Source of the DNA: Pseudomonadaceae bacterium
GTDB taxonomy: Bacteria; Pseudomonadota; Alphaproteobacteria; UBA2136; UBA6156
Assembly: GCA_024236095.1 (NCBI GenBank)
Contig: JACKLD010000012.1
Location: 186,001-250,000 of the forward strand
Reading direction: 5' to 3'
DNA length: 64,000 nt
Positions 33,401-41,266 of this stretch are shown one piece after another. The notes beneath the pieces are model-generated. The model did not search any database. It was not told the DNA's origin and was given only the letters and a program-made list of their open reading frames with translations. The first letter of the stretch is position 1. The number at the start of each line of letters is the position of its first letter. Position numbers and translations under genes: made by a program.

Positions 33401-33952
33401 CTCTCGGCCTTTGCCGAAGAGCTGGACAAGGTGGCAGGGCTCAAGCCACTGGCCGAGATGGAAGACTTCGCCGCCGCAGGCGGCGGCAACTGCAAGGTGG
33501 CGGGAATCGTCCATGACATCCGCGAAGTCAAAACCAAAAGCGGCAACCGCATGGGCATTTTAAGCCTGTCCGACGCCAGCGGCCAAACCGAGGTGGCGGT
33601 CTTCAGTGAGGCCTACGCCAATCACCAAGGGCTGCTGGAAAGCGGCGAGCCGCTGATGCTCAACCTGCGCGTGCAGCAAGACGGCGAGCGCCTGCGCATC
33701 AATGCCGAAGAAATCCGCACCTTGGCCAATGCGCTTGGCACCCGCGCCGAACTTTCCATCACCCTGCCGGATGCCACCCTGCTGCCCCAGATCAAAACCG
33801 TGCTCGACAAAGCGGGCCAAGGCCCCACCCGCGTGCGCCTCACTTTGCCCGCCGCCGACGGCAAACAGGCCACGCTGAAAATCCCCCATGGCATTGCCTG
33901 CAATCCGAACGTGCTGACCAACCTGCGCGGCCTCGGCGTGGCCGTCACCTAA
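30491..33952 (+). CDS. dnaE: DNA polymerase III subunit alpha
   Basis: DnaE is the replicative polymerase subunit. The 1153-residue protein has an N-terminal PHP domain, the polymerase core with GPGRGSGAGSLVAWSLKIT and the catalytic aspartates in LPDFDIDFCQDRR, a fingers region (YRPGPMEWIPSYIARK), the helix-hairpin-helix region and a C-terminal OB domain (VAGIVHDIREVKTKSGNRMG). The PHP domain seems degenerate: where many relatives read H-L-x-V-H-S this one reads HLTCKSSFS, and the TDxxN element reads AELGN. The PHP metal site is therefore probably inactive, as in E. coli. Confidence 0.96.
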   Translation: MGVGYIHLTCKSSFSLLEGMVPVKKLAKAVAGAGFPAVGVAELGNLFSAVEASKHLAGAGVQPILGCELPVLELPSTTLTARPALGMLTLLVQNETGWKNLARLVSMANLRKQNEGDSGVAFNEVLARAEGLICLTGAYGRGWAALGEKQGRLEAFIQPLAEAFGDRLYIQLERHGTDGEAAMEASLLALAGKLDLPLVATNDVRFLKPADQEAFEVLVGIGDSTTMDDPARRRFTPNHHVRSEADMLAAFADIPEACANTVHIAKRCAFLLPAVSVKKMFMPKWEFSGDTPTDQVIREEAAKGLAERLETHVYPRCDNDEARAAAKAQYEKQLAFELDVIIGMGYEGYFLITSDFIRWAKSKGIPVGPGRGSGAGSLVAWSLKITDLDPLRWELYFERFLNPDRVSLPDFDIDFCQDRREEVIAYVQTRFGAERVAQIITFGTLKAKACLRDVGRVLGLGYNFVGQIAALVPEGAKPPPISEVLETDERLKARYEDEEDVKRLIDVALQLEGCYRHASTHAAGVIITDRPIAEVCGLYVDPRSPMPATQFSMGDAEYAGLVKFDFLGLKTLSVVRMAEVLARKKQPEFDINTIPLDDMPSYHLLELGRNLGVFQIESAGMVDLTKRMKVSNMEDLSALIALYRPGPMEWIPSYIARKMGQEPVSYPHPLLEDTLKVTFGIAVYQEQVMQMARTLAGYTLAGADMLRRAMGKKKPEEMAKQREMFVKGAADTNGIAADVANSIFDQMSAFAGYGFNKAHSMAYALIAYQTAYLKAHFPLEFMAATMTYDRGNTDKLLKYKMELEKLGFTLLPPDVNASEVMFSVEEPAGGQGAVRHALAAIKGAGEEVMRGLVAERQAGGPFSSIWNLLARLDPQGMNKRQLEVLIKSGALDSLEPNRALLLANMDKYLAYAQANAEQKSSGQESLFSAESGDLDPAPFMQGLAPALDIDHLQQLAFEQETVGFYLSDHPLSAFAEELDKVAGLKPLAEMEDFAAAGGGNCKVAGIVHDIREVKTKSGNRMGILSLSDASGQTEVAVFSEAYANHQGLLESGEPLMLNLRVQQDGERLRINAEEIRTLANALGTRAELSITLPDATLLPQIKTVLDKAGQGPTRVRLTLPAADGKQATLKIPHGIACNPNVLTNLRGLGVAVT

Positions 33953-34500
33953 CGTCCTGAAGCCCGCTGCTCCGGCGCCCCCGCAGGCACAACCTTCACC
34001 TGCTTGCCATATACATCCTCAACATAGGCGCGGAAGTACGCCGCCAACATGGCGTTCTCGCCGTTGATGCAGGCATCGGTGGTCTTTTGTTCCAGCCAGC
34101 CGATGGCAAACACTGCTTGCTGCAAATCATTTTCTCCCTGCAACGCAATCTGCGGATGCCCCAACCGCACTTGCAAATCCTCCGCCGAGATCACACCATC
34201 CATATCCATACGTTCCACCTGCTTGCGCACCCGCCAGGCACACTCCTGCCGCTGCGCTTCCAGCGGCCAGCGGTTGAAGGGAATCTTGGTGCCGTGGCAC
34301 TCCTTCCAACTCAGACACATGTTCGGGTCAGCCTTATCCTTGCCACCTTTTCCAAACGAAGGCACAGGCAACGGATGCACCAGCATCGCCACCGACATGC
34401 GCACGTCGTTTGCCGTCGGCGCCGTGCTGCACCCACCGGCAACCAAAGCCGCCGCACCGGCAACCAACCCCGAACAAGCGCTGATACGTTTCATACCCAT
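33949..34500 (-). CDS. Hypothetical lipoprotein convergent with dnaE
   Basis: The protein of about 183 residues begins MGMKRISACSGLVAGAAALV followed by AGGCSTAP, a lipoprotein signal with lipobox AGGC. The mature domain is polar, with PNMCLSWKECHG, ECAWRVRKQVERMDMDGVIS and an RxEDL-like helix region (QVRLGHPQIALQGENDLQQA). No family is recognised. ATGs at 34512, 34500 and 34494 are all possible; the signal peptide favours one of the last two. The frame is open far upstream, but that part is antisense to gltA. It overlaps dnaE by four bases tail to tail. Confidence 0.75.
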   Translation of the reverse strand: MGMKRISACSGLVAGAAALVAGGCSTAPTANDVRMSVAMLVHPLPVPSFGKGGKDKADPNMCLSWKECHGTKIPFNRWPLEAQRQECAWRVRKQVERMDMDGVISAEDLQVRLGHPQIALQGENDLQQAVFAIGWLEQKTTDACINGENAMLAAYFRAYVEDVYGKQVKVVPAGAPEQRASGR

Positions 34501-34629
34501 CACATAGGGCATCGTCCGATGTTTGCAAGCCCCCGCAACACAGTCCCCTCTGTCTTTTTCCACGGGGGAATTGACCGTTGTTGCGTTGCAGCATAGGCTG
34601 GCGCCAACAACCAACAACAAGAGGCCCCC

Positions 34630-35961
34630 ATGCCCAACGTGATATCCATGAAAAAATCTTCCGACAAAAAGCCCGCCAAAACGTCTTCCACGCAAGATTC
34701 CCCCTCGGCCATGAAGGTGGAGTTTCCAATCCTTTCCGGCACCATCGGGCCCGATGTGCTCGATGTGCGCAGCCTCTACAAAGACAAAGGCGTGTTTACG
34801 TTTGACCCCGGATTCATGAGCACCGCCGCCTGCAAAAGCGCCGTCACCTACATCGATGGCGACAAGGGCGAGCTGCTCTATCGCGGTTATCCCATCGAGC
34901 AACTGGCCAACAATGCGGGCTATCTGGAGGTCTGCTACCTGCTGATGTTCGGCGAACTGCCAAGCCCCAAACAACTGGAAGAGTTTGAAGACACCGTGCT
35001 TTCCCACACCATGGTGCACGAGCAGGTGCACACCTTCTACCACGGCTTCCGCCCCGACGCGCACCCCATGAGCATCCTCTGCGGCGTGGTCGGCGCGCTG
35101 GCCAGTTTTTACCATGACAGCACCGACATCCATAACCCCCGCCACCGCGAAATCACTGCCTATCGCCTGATTGCCAAGATGCCCACGCTGGTGGCCATGG
35201 CCTACAAGTACAGCGTCGGCCAACCCTTCATGTATCCGGATGCCAGCCTCTCCTACGCTGGCAACTTCCTGCGCATGATGTTCGCCGTGCCTACACAAGA
35301 CTACGTCGTCAACCCGGTGGTGGAACGCGCCATGGACGTCATCTTCACCCTCCACGCCGACCACGAGCAGAACGCCAGCACCAGCACCGTGCGTCTGGCG
35401 GGCAGCAGCGGTGCCAACCCGTTTGCCTGCATTGCCGCCGGTGTCGCCACGCTGTGGGGCCCCGCCCACGGCGGCGCCAACGAGGCCGTGCTCAACATGC
35501 TGGAAGAGATCGGCGATGTGAAGAACATCCCCAGCTATCTGGAAAAGGTGAAAGACAAACTCGACCCGACCCGCCTGATGGGCTTTGGCCACCGCGTGTA
35601 CAAGAACTTCGACCCCCGCGCCAAGATCATGAAGGAAAACTGCGACGCCGTACTGAAAGAGCTGGGCGTTGCCGACCCGGCACTGGAAGTGGCAATGGAG
35701 CTGGAACGCATCGCGCTGTCCGACCCCTACTTCATCGAGCGCAAGCTGTACCCGAACGTCGATTTTTACAGCGGCATCATCCTCCGTGCCATCGGCATCC
35801 CCACCAGCATGTTCACCTGCATCTTCGCGCTGGCCCGCACGGTGGGGTGGATCACCCACTGGAACGAGATGATCGGCGAGGCCGACCAGAAAATCGGTCG
35901 CCCACGGCAGCTTTATATCGGGCCCAAACGCCGGGACTTCGTACCGTTGGCAAAACGGTAA
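34630..35961 (+). CDS. gltA: Citrate synthase
   Basis: GltA condenses oxaloacetate and acetyl-CoA, the entry step of the TCA cycle. The 443-residue protein is of the hexameric type II class with the usual FDPGFMSTAACKSAVTYIDG, LLYRGYPIEQLA, the active-site histidines in LHADHEQNASTSTVR and GPAHGGANEAV, MGFGHRVYKNFDPRA and the final aspartate region VDFYSGI. A purine-rich AGAGG lies seven bases before the chosen ATG. An N-terminal Lys/Ser-rich extension of about 30 residues precedes the family core. The last codons are duplicated downstream. Confidence 0.97.
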   Translation: MPNVISMKKSSDKKPAKTSSTQDSPSAMKVEFPILSGTIGPDVLDVRSLYKDKGVFTFDPGFMSTAACKSAVTYIDGDKGELLYRGYPIEQLANNAGYLEVCYLLMFGELPSPKQLEEFEDTVLSHTMVHEQVHTFYHGFRPDAHPMSILCGVVGALASFYHDSTDIHNPRHREITAYRLIAKMPTLVAMAYKYSVGQPFMYPDASLSYAGNFLRMMFAVPTQDYVVNPVVERAMDVIFTLHADHEQNASTSTVRLAGSSGANPFACIAAGVATLWGPAHGGANEAVLNMLEEIGDVKNIPSYLEKVKDKLDPTRLMGFGHRVYKNFDPRAKIMKENCDAVLKELGVADPALEVAMELERIALSDPYFIERKLYPNVDFYSGIILRAIGIPTSMFTCIFALARTVGWITHWNEMIGEADQKIGRPRQLYIGPKRRDFVPLAKR

Positions 35962-36109
35962 CGCCGATTTTCTCCTTGCACAGTGCACGCCAAAGGCGTG
36001 ACATCGGCCGCCCACGGCAGCTTTACATCGGGCCCAAACGCCGGGACTTCGTGCCGTTGGCAAAACGGTAACGCCGATTTTCTCCTTGCACGGTGCACGC
36101 CAAAGGCGT
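35893..36109 (+). repeat. Tandem duplication of the gltA 3' end
   Basis: Bases 35893-35999 and 36003-36109 are copies of each other at an offset of 110 bases. Each contains the last 22 codons of gltA, the stop and about 38 bases of downstream DNA. The three differences in the coding part (GGT/GGC, TAT/TAC, GTA/GTG) are all synonymous third-position changes, and there is one A/G difference after the stop. The second copy is separated from the gltA stop and is not translated with it. Confidence 0.92.
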
Positions 36110-36338
36110 CATTCCATCCCCGCCAAGTCGAAGCAACGACGGCAGACGGACAACTGGAGCCGGAACGAAGTGGAGACCAACGCGAAGCGTAACCAATGCC
36201 CGGGGCGCACGTTCCTGTGCAAACCCGCCCCCCACATCTTGTCCAAATCCCTTCTAAAAACACCTCTTTCACAACATATCGTACCCACAACTTTCTCAAC
36301 CCCAAAACCTTGAAAAACCTCACCTTCACCACCATCTC
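35962..36338. other. Intergenic region downstream of gltA
   Basis: Besides the duplicated gltA end, this stretch holds a block at 36150-36194 whose core GGAGACCAACGC..AGCGTAAC recurs in inverse orientation inside the palindrome at 40353-40415. Its left part (GCGTCATTCC) resembles a half-site of the dispersed palindromes. I see no convincing gene. The last 100 bases are AT-richer and probably carry the promoter of the following gene. Confidence 0.55.
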
Positions 36339-37379
36339 ATGGAGGTGCAAAAACGCCCCGCCACCGTCACCCGCCGTTTTGCCCTAATGGCAGGCGCTGC
36401 CGTTGCTCTGACCCCATCTACGGCAAAGGCGAATGACTTCATCGAATGGGCCCGCAATATCTTCGGTGATCATGAAAAACCCTCAGCCTCGCCGTCCCGC
36501 GCACGTCGCTCGCAACGCCACAGCCAACCCAAACGCCTGACCGGCACGCCGGCCTTCCAATACTACGATGCCGAAGCCGACAAACTGATGGCCGGAAAAT
36601 ACGCAGGCTCGCTGCGCCGTATCGTGCTGGAATGCCCGAACATCCGCAAAGAACCCTTCATCATTGCCATCAAGCCCACCGACGGCAAACCGTTCCGCTT
36701 CAACATGGAGCTGTTGGTCGAAGCCCTCCAATCACCTGATGGCGAGAAGCCATCTCCCCACCTCATCCAAGCCCACGGCCCGGCCATGGCCATGATGATC
36801 GTCCAGCACATGCAACGCTGTTCGCTGCCCGGACAGCAAGAAGCCCATGCCGTCATCTATTCGGCCTACCGCTCCGAGGCAAAAAACCGTTCCTGCGGCG
36901 GCAACCCCAACTCGCTCCACAAACGCTTCGCTGCGATAGATTGGGGCACCATCAACGGGTGCGAACCCGAGGTCATCGCCGGCGCCTCCATTGCCGACGA
37001 CATGGCCACCCGCCACGGCGGCACCGCTTATTACCCGAGCAAATTCATCCCCGACAAACGCCATTGGCGCGCTGCCTTCACCCATACCGACCTCGGCACC
37101 CTCCGCTTCTGGGAAGACCTGTCGCCGGAAGAGATGCGCTCCGCCTACCAAGAGTGGCGTACCGAGCAACAAGGCCGCATGATTGTGGCCGAAGCACTCC
37201 CGCCCCTCCCCGACCAAAAACCACCCACCCCGCTGCACAACAGCACCTTTGCCAATGCCATGCGCGGCATCCGCAAGAATCCTGTTGCCATACCCAACCA
37301 CACGGCGACCGCCCACGCCAACACCACCTCCGGAATCGGGCAACGTTTGCTTCAATTTGTAACAGATTTCGGGCGCTAA
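36339..37379 (+). CDS. DUF882/M15-like peptidase with twin-arginine-type signal
   Basis: The 346-residue protein starts MEVQKRPATVTRRFALMAGA with an RR-plus-hydrophobic signal ending near STAKA, suggesting Tat or Sec export. The core matches the DUF882/peptidase M15 fold of murein endopeptidases: IYSAYRSEAKNRSCGGNPNS, the metal site LHKRFAAIDW (His...Asp) and the second metal histidine in FTHTDLGTLRFW preceded by GGTAYYPS. It probably cleaves peptidoglycan cross-links. About 90 extra residues between signal and core and a Pro/Thr-rich C-terminal tail are unlike the compact family members. Confidence 0.8.
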   Translation: MEVQKRPATVTRRFALMAGAAVALTPSTAKANDFIEWARNIFGDHEKPSASPSRARRSQRHSQPKRLTGTPAFQYYDAEADKLMAGKYAGSLRRIVLECPNIRKEPFIIAIKPTDGKPFRFNMELLVEALQSPDGEKPSPHLIQAHGPAMAMMIVQHMQRCSLPGQQEAHAVIYSAYRSEAKNRSCGGNPNSLHKRFAAIDWGTINGCEPEVIAGASIADDMATRHGGTAYYPSKFIPDKRHWRAAFTHTDLGTLRFWEDLSPEEMRSAYQEWRTEQQGRMIVAEALPPLPDQKPPTPLHNSTFANAMRGIRKNPVAIPNHTATAHANTTSGIGQRLLQFVTDFGR

Positions 37380-37867
37380 ACCCCCGCCACCTTGCGCGCA
37401 AACGCCGCATGATGCGCATGGGTCAGCGCTACCGCCAACGCGTCGGCGGCATCGGCACTGGCAATCTTGGCGGTCGGCAACAACACCTTCACCATGTGGG
37501 CCACTTGCTCTTTCTCGGCACGGCCACTGCCCACCAGCGATTGCTTCACCAACCGCGCGGCATATTCCGCCACCGGCACCCCATGCTGACTGGGCACCAG
37601 CAAGCACACCCCGCGCGCCTGCCCCAACTTCAGCGAACTGCGGGCGTTGGTGTTCACAAACACTTCTTCCACCGCCGCCGCCTCGGGCTTGTGCGTGACA
37701 ATCACCTCGGCCAACCCGGCGGCAATCACCGCCAGTCGCAAAGGCACGGCATAGGATGGCTTGGTGGAAATCCGCCCGCACGCCACAAAGCGGTACTGGT
37801 TGCCCTGCACATCAATCACACCGTAGCCGGTGTGCTCCAAGCCGGGGTCAATCCCTAAAACACGCAT
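37376..37867 (-). CDS. ruvC: Crossover junction endodeoxyribonuclease RuvC
   Basis: RuvC resolves Holliday junctions made by RecA and RuvAB. The 163-residue protein has LGIDPGLEHTGYGVID (first catalytic aspartate), AAAVEEVFVNTNARSSLKLG (glutamate), and the C-terminal ASADAADALAVALTHAHH with the two final acidic ligands. It overlaps the upstream cytochrome b561 gene by one base. ruvA and ruvB are not in the window. Confidence 0.96.
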   Translation of the reverse strand: MRVLGIDPGLEHTGYGVIDVQGNQYRFVACGRISTKPSYAVPLRLAVIAAGLAEVIVTHKPEAAAVEEVFVNTNARSSLKLGQARGVCLLVPSQHGVPVAEYAARLVKQSLVGSGRAEKEQVAHMVKVLLPTAKIASADAADALAVALTHAHHAAFARKVAGV

Positions 37868-38409
37868 CAGCGTTTGCCGTGAGAGGGCAACATCCGCACC
37901 AATGTCTCGTCACGGAAGTAGCGGTGATGCACCACGGCGGCGGCCACATGCGCCACCAGCAAGGCGATCAGCACAAAGCCGGCAATCTCGTGCACCTCGC
38001 GGAACACTCCGGCCATCTCGGTGTTTTTGGCTACCAATGTCGGGACTTGCCACCCGAACATCGCCACCGGATGCCCCGCCGACTGGCTCATCAGAATACC
38101 GGAAAGCGGCATCAAAAACATGAACACGTACAACACGTCATGTCCGGCGCGCACCAGCGGCTTCAGCCATGCCGGAATGCTGTCTACCAATGCCGGACGC
38201 CGCTGCGTCACCCACCACAGCGCGCGGCCAAACGCCAACAGCAAAACCAGCACGCCGAAGGACTTGTGCAGCCCATACGCCGTGCCCTTCCATACCTGCG
38301 GCAGTTCGTCCAACGTCAATCCCAACGCCAACAGGCCGATAATCAACACGGCCATCAGCCAGTGGAAAAGTTTGGTCACAGGATGGTAAGCACGGGCAAC
38401 GGCAGACAT
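37867..38409 (-). CDS. Cytochrome b561 family protein
   Basis: The 180-residue protein has four membrane helices with the heme-b histidines of the YodB/CybB type: YHPVTKLFHWLMAVLI in helix 1, the HKSFGVLVLLLAF segment in helix 2, AGHDVLYVFMFLMPLSG in helix 3 and VHEIAGFVLIALLVAHVAAA in helix 4. Such proteins oxidise quinol and can reduce superoxide or partner with YceI-like proteins. I start at ATG 38409. Coupling to ruvC (TGATG-type one-base overlap) is positional rather than functional. Confidence 0.9.
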   Translation of the reverse strand: MSAVARAYHPVTKLFHWLMAVLIIGLLALGLTLDELPQVWKGTAYGLHKSFGVLVLLLAFGRALWWVTQRRPALVDSIPAWLKPLVRAGHDVLYVFMFLMPLSGILMSQSAGHPVAMFGWQVPTLVAKNTEMAGVFREVHEIAGFVLIALLVAHVAAAVVHHRYFRDETLVRMLPSHGKR

Positions 38410-38463
38410 GGCAAGGCTCCTTTTTGTATGCCCCATTATACGTAACCTTCGCAAAAACGGCAT

Positions 38464-38494
38464 AAAAAAAACCGACTCTTCGGCCGGTTTTTTA
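38464..38494. terminator. Bidirectional terminator between the H1-like gene and cytochrome b561
   Basis: A short hairpin (ACCG...CGGT with an internal C-TCTT-CGG loop) is preceded by eight A and followed by six T, so it can work on either strand. On the minus strand it follows the lysine-rich histone-like gene. Confidence 0.8.
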
Positions 38495-38504
38495 TGCCAG
38501 AAGG

Positions 38505-38819
38505 TTACTTCTTCTTGGCAGGGGCCTTTTTCTTGGCCGGAGCCTTTTTGGCGGGGGCTTTTTTCACCGCCGCTTTCTTGGCCGGAGCTTTTTTCACCGC
38601 AGCCTTTTTGGCAGCAGGTTTCTTGGCCGGAGCCTTCTTCACCGCCGCTTTCTTGGCAGGGGCTTTTTTCACCGCTGCTTTTTTGGCCGGAGCTTTTTTC
38701 ACGGCGGCTTTCTTGGCAGCAGGTTTCTTCACAGCGGCTTTTTTGGCAGGAGCCTTTTTGGCCGGGGCTTTTTTCACCGCCGGTTTCTTGGCGGCGGGTT
38801 TCTTTTTAGCGGTTGCCAT
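38505..38819 (-). CDS. Histone H1-like lysine/alanine-rich nucleoid protein
   Basis: The 104-residue protein consists almost wholly of AAKK, AVKK and APAKK repeats, beginning MATAKKKPAAKKPAVKKAPA. It has no folded domain and resembles the C-terminal tail of eukaryotic histone H1 and bacterial proteins such as HctB, AlgP or PhaF tails. It probably binds DNA without sequence specificity and condenses the nucleoid. The repeats are also present at DNA level, so copy number is likely to vary between strains. A terminator directly follows. Confidence 0.85.
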   Translation of the reverse strand: MATAKKKPAAKKPAVKKAPAKKAPAKKAAVKKPAAKKAAVKKAPAKKAAVKKAPAKKAAVKKAPAKKPAAKKAAVKKAPAKKAAVKKAPAKKAPAKKKAPAKKK

Positions 38820-39019
38820 GGGTGCAAACCTTTATTGAGGGGTTCGGTTGAGCCCATAACGCCCTTCGTCATGCGCATCACCTTGCTGCAAGGTTTGCAT
38901 ATTGGTTTTGTGTGTCAACACTTTGCCGCGTATTGCCATCACCCTGTGACGAATTCAGCGCACATCACCATAGGCGCACACGGCAAAAACACAAGGCAAT
39001 GTGCCGCTTTCATCTGCCA

Positions 39020-39754
39020 TCAGGCAGCGTCGTCATCCTGCAAATTAATGATGACATCTTGCACATCGTCATCGTTGTTCAACGCATCAATCATCTTCTC
39101 CAACTGCACCAGTTGTTCTTCATCCGTCAGTGCCTGACGCTGCATCGGCACATACGTCAAATCGGCTTCTTCGGCATCGCCAAGACTTTGCGCCAACGCG
39201 TCGCGCACGGCGGCAAAATCATCGGGCAGCGTATAGATGCGGTGACCGTCTTCATCACTCTGCACGTCGTCAGCCCCAGCCAAAATCGCCTGTTCCAAAA
39301 CATCTTCATGGGCTCCCTTGCCTACCGGATACACCAGCACCCCCACCTGTTTGAACATCCATGCCACGCTGCCGTCCGTCCCCACGTTGCCGCCGTTCTT
39401 GGCAAAGGCGGTGCGCACATTGGTGATGGTGCGGGTGGGGTTGTCGGTCAGCGTGCGCACCAGCACCGCCACGCCGCCGGGCCCGTAACCTTCGTAGGTA
39501 CGTTCCACATAGTCGGCGCCCTGCAACTCACCCGTCCCACGCTTGATGGCCCGCTCGATCACGTCCTTGGTCATGTTGGCGGCGCGTGCTTTGTCTACCG
39601 CCGCGCGCAGGTTGGGGTTGGCGGCGACATCGCCACCGCCCTGCCGTGCCGCCGTCACCAAGTCACGCAGCAACTTGGTAAACACCTTCGAGCGTTTCTT
39701 ATCCTGCGCCGCCTTGCGGTGCATGATGTTCTTGAACTGGCTATGCCCGGCCAT
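39020..39754 (-). CDS. yebC: YebC/PmpR family protein
   Basis: The 244-residue protein begins MAGHSQFKNIMHRKAAQDKK and has the family elements NPNLRAAVDKARAANMTKDV, GYGPGGVAVLVRTLTDNPTR and NGGNVGTDGSVAWMF. YebC proteins were annotated as transcriptional regulators, while recent work links relatives (TACO1, YebC2) to translation of difficult sequences such as polyproline. The start overlaps the Nudix gene's end by about 14 bases. In many alphaproteobacteria it lies beside ruvC, and ruvC is close by here. Confidence 0.95.
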   Translation of the reverse strand: MAGHSQFKNIMHRKAAQDKKRSKVFTKLLRDLVTAARQGGGDVAANPNLRAAVDKARAANMTKDVIERAIKRGTGELQGADYVERTYEGYGPGGVAVLVRTLTDNPTRTITNVRTAFAKNGGNVGTDGSVAWMFKQVGVLVYPVGKGAHEDVLEQAILAGADDVQSDEDGHRIYTLPDDFAAVRDALAQSLGDAEEADLTYVPMQRQALTDEEQLVQLEKMIDALNNDDDVQDVIINLQDDDAA

Positions 39755-40328
39755 GAGTCACATCCCTCATCTGTCTTAGTTTCTGCACCATGCGCCAACG
39801 ACCATGTCCGGGCGTGACCAGCCCCTCTGCCTCATCAAGAGTAAACCAACGCATCGTCAAGTTTTCAGAACTTCCCGGTATGGGAGTCTTCTCATTGAAC
39901 CGTGCCAGAAATCTCATATCAAAGTGCAAGTGCTCAGGCTCGTCCTTGCGTGGGGGGATGCACTGGATATCAAGATCAAAAATGCCTCCATTACCAACAG
40001 TCATGTCCGGAGTGATACCGGATTCCTCCTCCAACTCGCGCAAGGCGACACGATACACATTCCCGTCACCGTCACAGTGCCCTCCAAATTGCAACCATAA
40101 GTCAAGCTTGGGATGATGCATCAGCAGCACTTTAGACAAGTCAAGGTTGGCCACCAAAAGGGAACCCGTAATGTGCCCCGGTGAAAAATCATCCCTCCAC
40201 AGACAACGCGGATTCTTTTCAATCAGGTCAAGGAAAAGACGCCTATAAACACGTTCATATGCCATTAATGGTTCCTCGGTTGGCTGATAGGCGGCAAGCG
40301 CCGTCTGAAGCCATTGATGTTCGCCCAT
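39741..40328 (-). CDS. Nudix hydrolase
   Basis: The 195-residue protein has a Nudix box variant GGHCDGDGNVYRVALRELEE followed by ESGI. The RELEEESG catalytic helix is intact, while the first glutamate of the GX5E part is not in the classical position; this subgroup usually has such a GGHxDGD form. The N-terminus (MGEHQWLQTALAAYQPTEEP) adds a helical extension, and FSPGHITGSLLVANLDLSKV precedes the domain. The substrate is unknown. It is translationally coupled to yebC. Confidence 0.88.
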   Translation of the reverse strand: MGEHQWLQTALAAYQPTEEPLMAYERVYRRLFLDLIEKNPRCLWRDDFSPGHITGSLLVANLDLSKVLLMHHPKLDLWLQFGGHCDGDGNVYRVALRELEEESGITPDMTVGNGGIFDLDIQCIPPRKDEPEHLHFDMRFLARFNEKTPIPGSSENLTMRWFTLDEAEGLVTPGHGRWRMVQKLRQMRDVTHGRA

Positions 40329-40352
40329 GATATTTCTCCCCTTAATAACTTC

Positions 40353-40415
40353 GCTGGATTCCCGCGTTACGCGTTGCGTTGGTCTCCGCTACGCTTCGGC
40401 TTGCGGGAATAACGC
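40353..40415. repeat. Palindrome family member with an enlarged loop
   Basis: The arms GCTGGATTCCCGC and GCGGGAATAACGC match the dispersed palindromes of the nuo region. Between them lies a 37-base GC-rich insert instead of the usual four-base loop. Part of the insert (GTTACGC...GCGTTGGTCTCC) recurs inverted at about 36171-36193, so the loop itself is repeated DNA. Confidence 0.7.
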
Positions 40416-40428
40416 TTGGCAAAGACTG

Positions 40429-41229
40429 TTACTCCCCCAACACCCCACCCACCTTCACTTGGGTAATGGATGTCGCCAAACCATTGTCGCCAACACTTAC
40501 CACCACGCCGCACAGGGTGCCTTCTCCGGCTGCGGGCTGGAACTTGTTGCGGCCGACCGTCAGCAGGCCGGGCATCACGCTCTCGTAGCTCATGCCGAGG
40601 CTGGAATCGTAGTCGCCGCACATCCCCGCATCGGTCAGGTAGGCGGTGCCCTTGGGCTGAATGCGCGCATCGTGGGTCGGAATGTGGGTATGCGTGCCCA
40701 CCACCAAACTGGCCTTGCCGTCGCAGGCGTAGCCCATCATGCACTTTTCGGCAGTGGCTTCGGCATGCATGTCAATCACCAGCGCATCCACGGTGTCGCC
40801 CAGACGGTAATCTTGCGCCAACATCTCGCGCACTTTCACAAACGGACAGTCCACCTGGTGGCGCATGAACACCCGCCCCTGCAAATTGATAACCCCCACC
40901 CGCTTGCCCGCAGCGGTGGTAAACACCGTATGCCCACGCCCGGCACTACCTTGCGGATAATTGGCCGGACGGATGATGCGCGGGTTGCCCGCCAGCAGTT
41001 CTTCCACGCCACGCTGGTCAAACGTGTGGTCGCCTAGCGTAATCACATCGGCCCCGACGGAGAAGATCTCCTTGGCGGTCTCGGCGGTAATCCCGCGCCC
41101 GTTGGCGGCGTTTTCGCCGTTGACGATGGTACAATCTACCGCAAAGCGTTCCTTCAGCGCGGGCAAATGTTTGGTCAGGGCGTTGCGGCCCGGCACGGCG
41201 GCAACATCGCCAAGGAAAAGAATGTTCAT
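40429..41229 (-). CDS. YmdB-like metallophosphoesterase (TIGR00282 family)
   Basis: The 266-residue protein starts MNILFLGDVAAVPGRNALTK and has the metal-binding motifs GDV, CTIVNGENAANGRGIT, ITLGDHTFDQ, DMHAEATAEK and VVGTHTHIPTHDARI. Bacillus YmdB is a cyclic-nucleotide phosphodiesterase that affects biofilm development; Deinococcus and Mycoplasma relatives have similar folds. I start at ATG 41229. It follows the 5-formyl-THF cyclo-ligase gene, a common arrangement. Confidence 0.9.
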   Translation of the reverse strand: MNILFLGDVAAVPGRNALTKHLPALKERFAVDCTIVNGENAANGRGITAETAKEIFSVGADVITLGDHTFDQRGVEELLAGNPRIIRPANYPQGSAGRGHTVFTTAAGKRVGVINLQGRVFMRHQVDCPFVKVREMLAQDYRLGDTVDALVIDMHAEATAEKCMMGYACDGKASLVVGTHTHIPTHDARIQPKGTAYLTDAGMCGDYDSSLGMSYESVMPGLLTVGRNKFQPAAGEGTLCGVVVSVGDNGLATSITQVKVGGVLGE

Positions 41230-41266
41230 AAGGCGGTTATACGGGGTCAAACCCCAATGGGCAAGC

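Noticed and set aside
34501..36063. Long upstream extension of the lipoprotein frame across gltA
   Set aside because: The frame is open for 704 codons but the part beyond 34512 is antisense to citrate synthase. The lipoprotein signal peptide marks the real start.
38494..38838. Alanine/phenylalanine-rich frame on the plus strand opposite the H1-like gene
   Set aside because: It reads as hydrophobic AGAFFTAAFLAGAF repeats but is just the complement of the lysine/alanine repeats. The minus-strand protein is the known type and is followed by a terminator.
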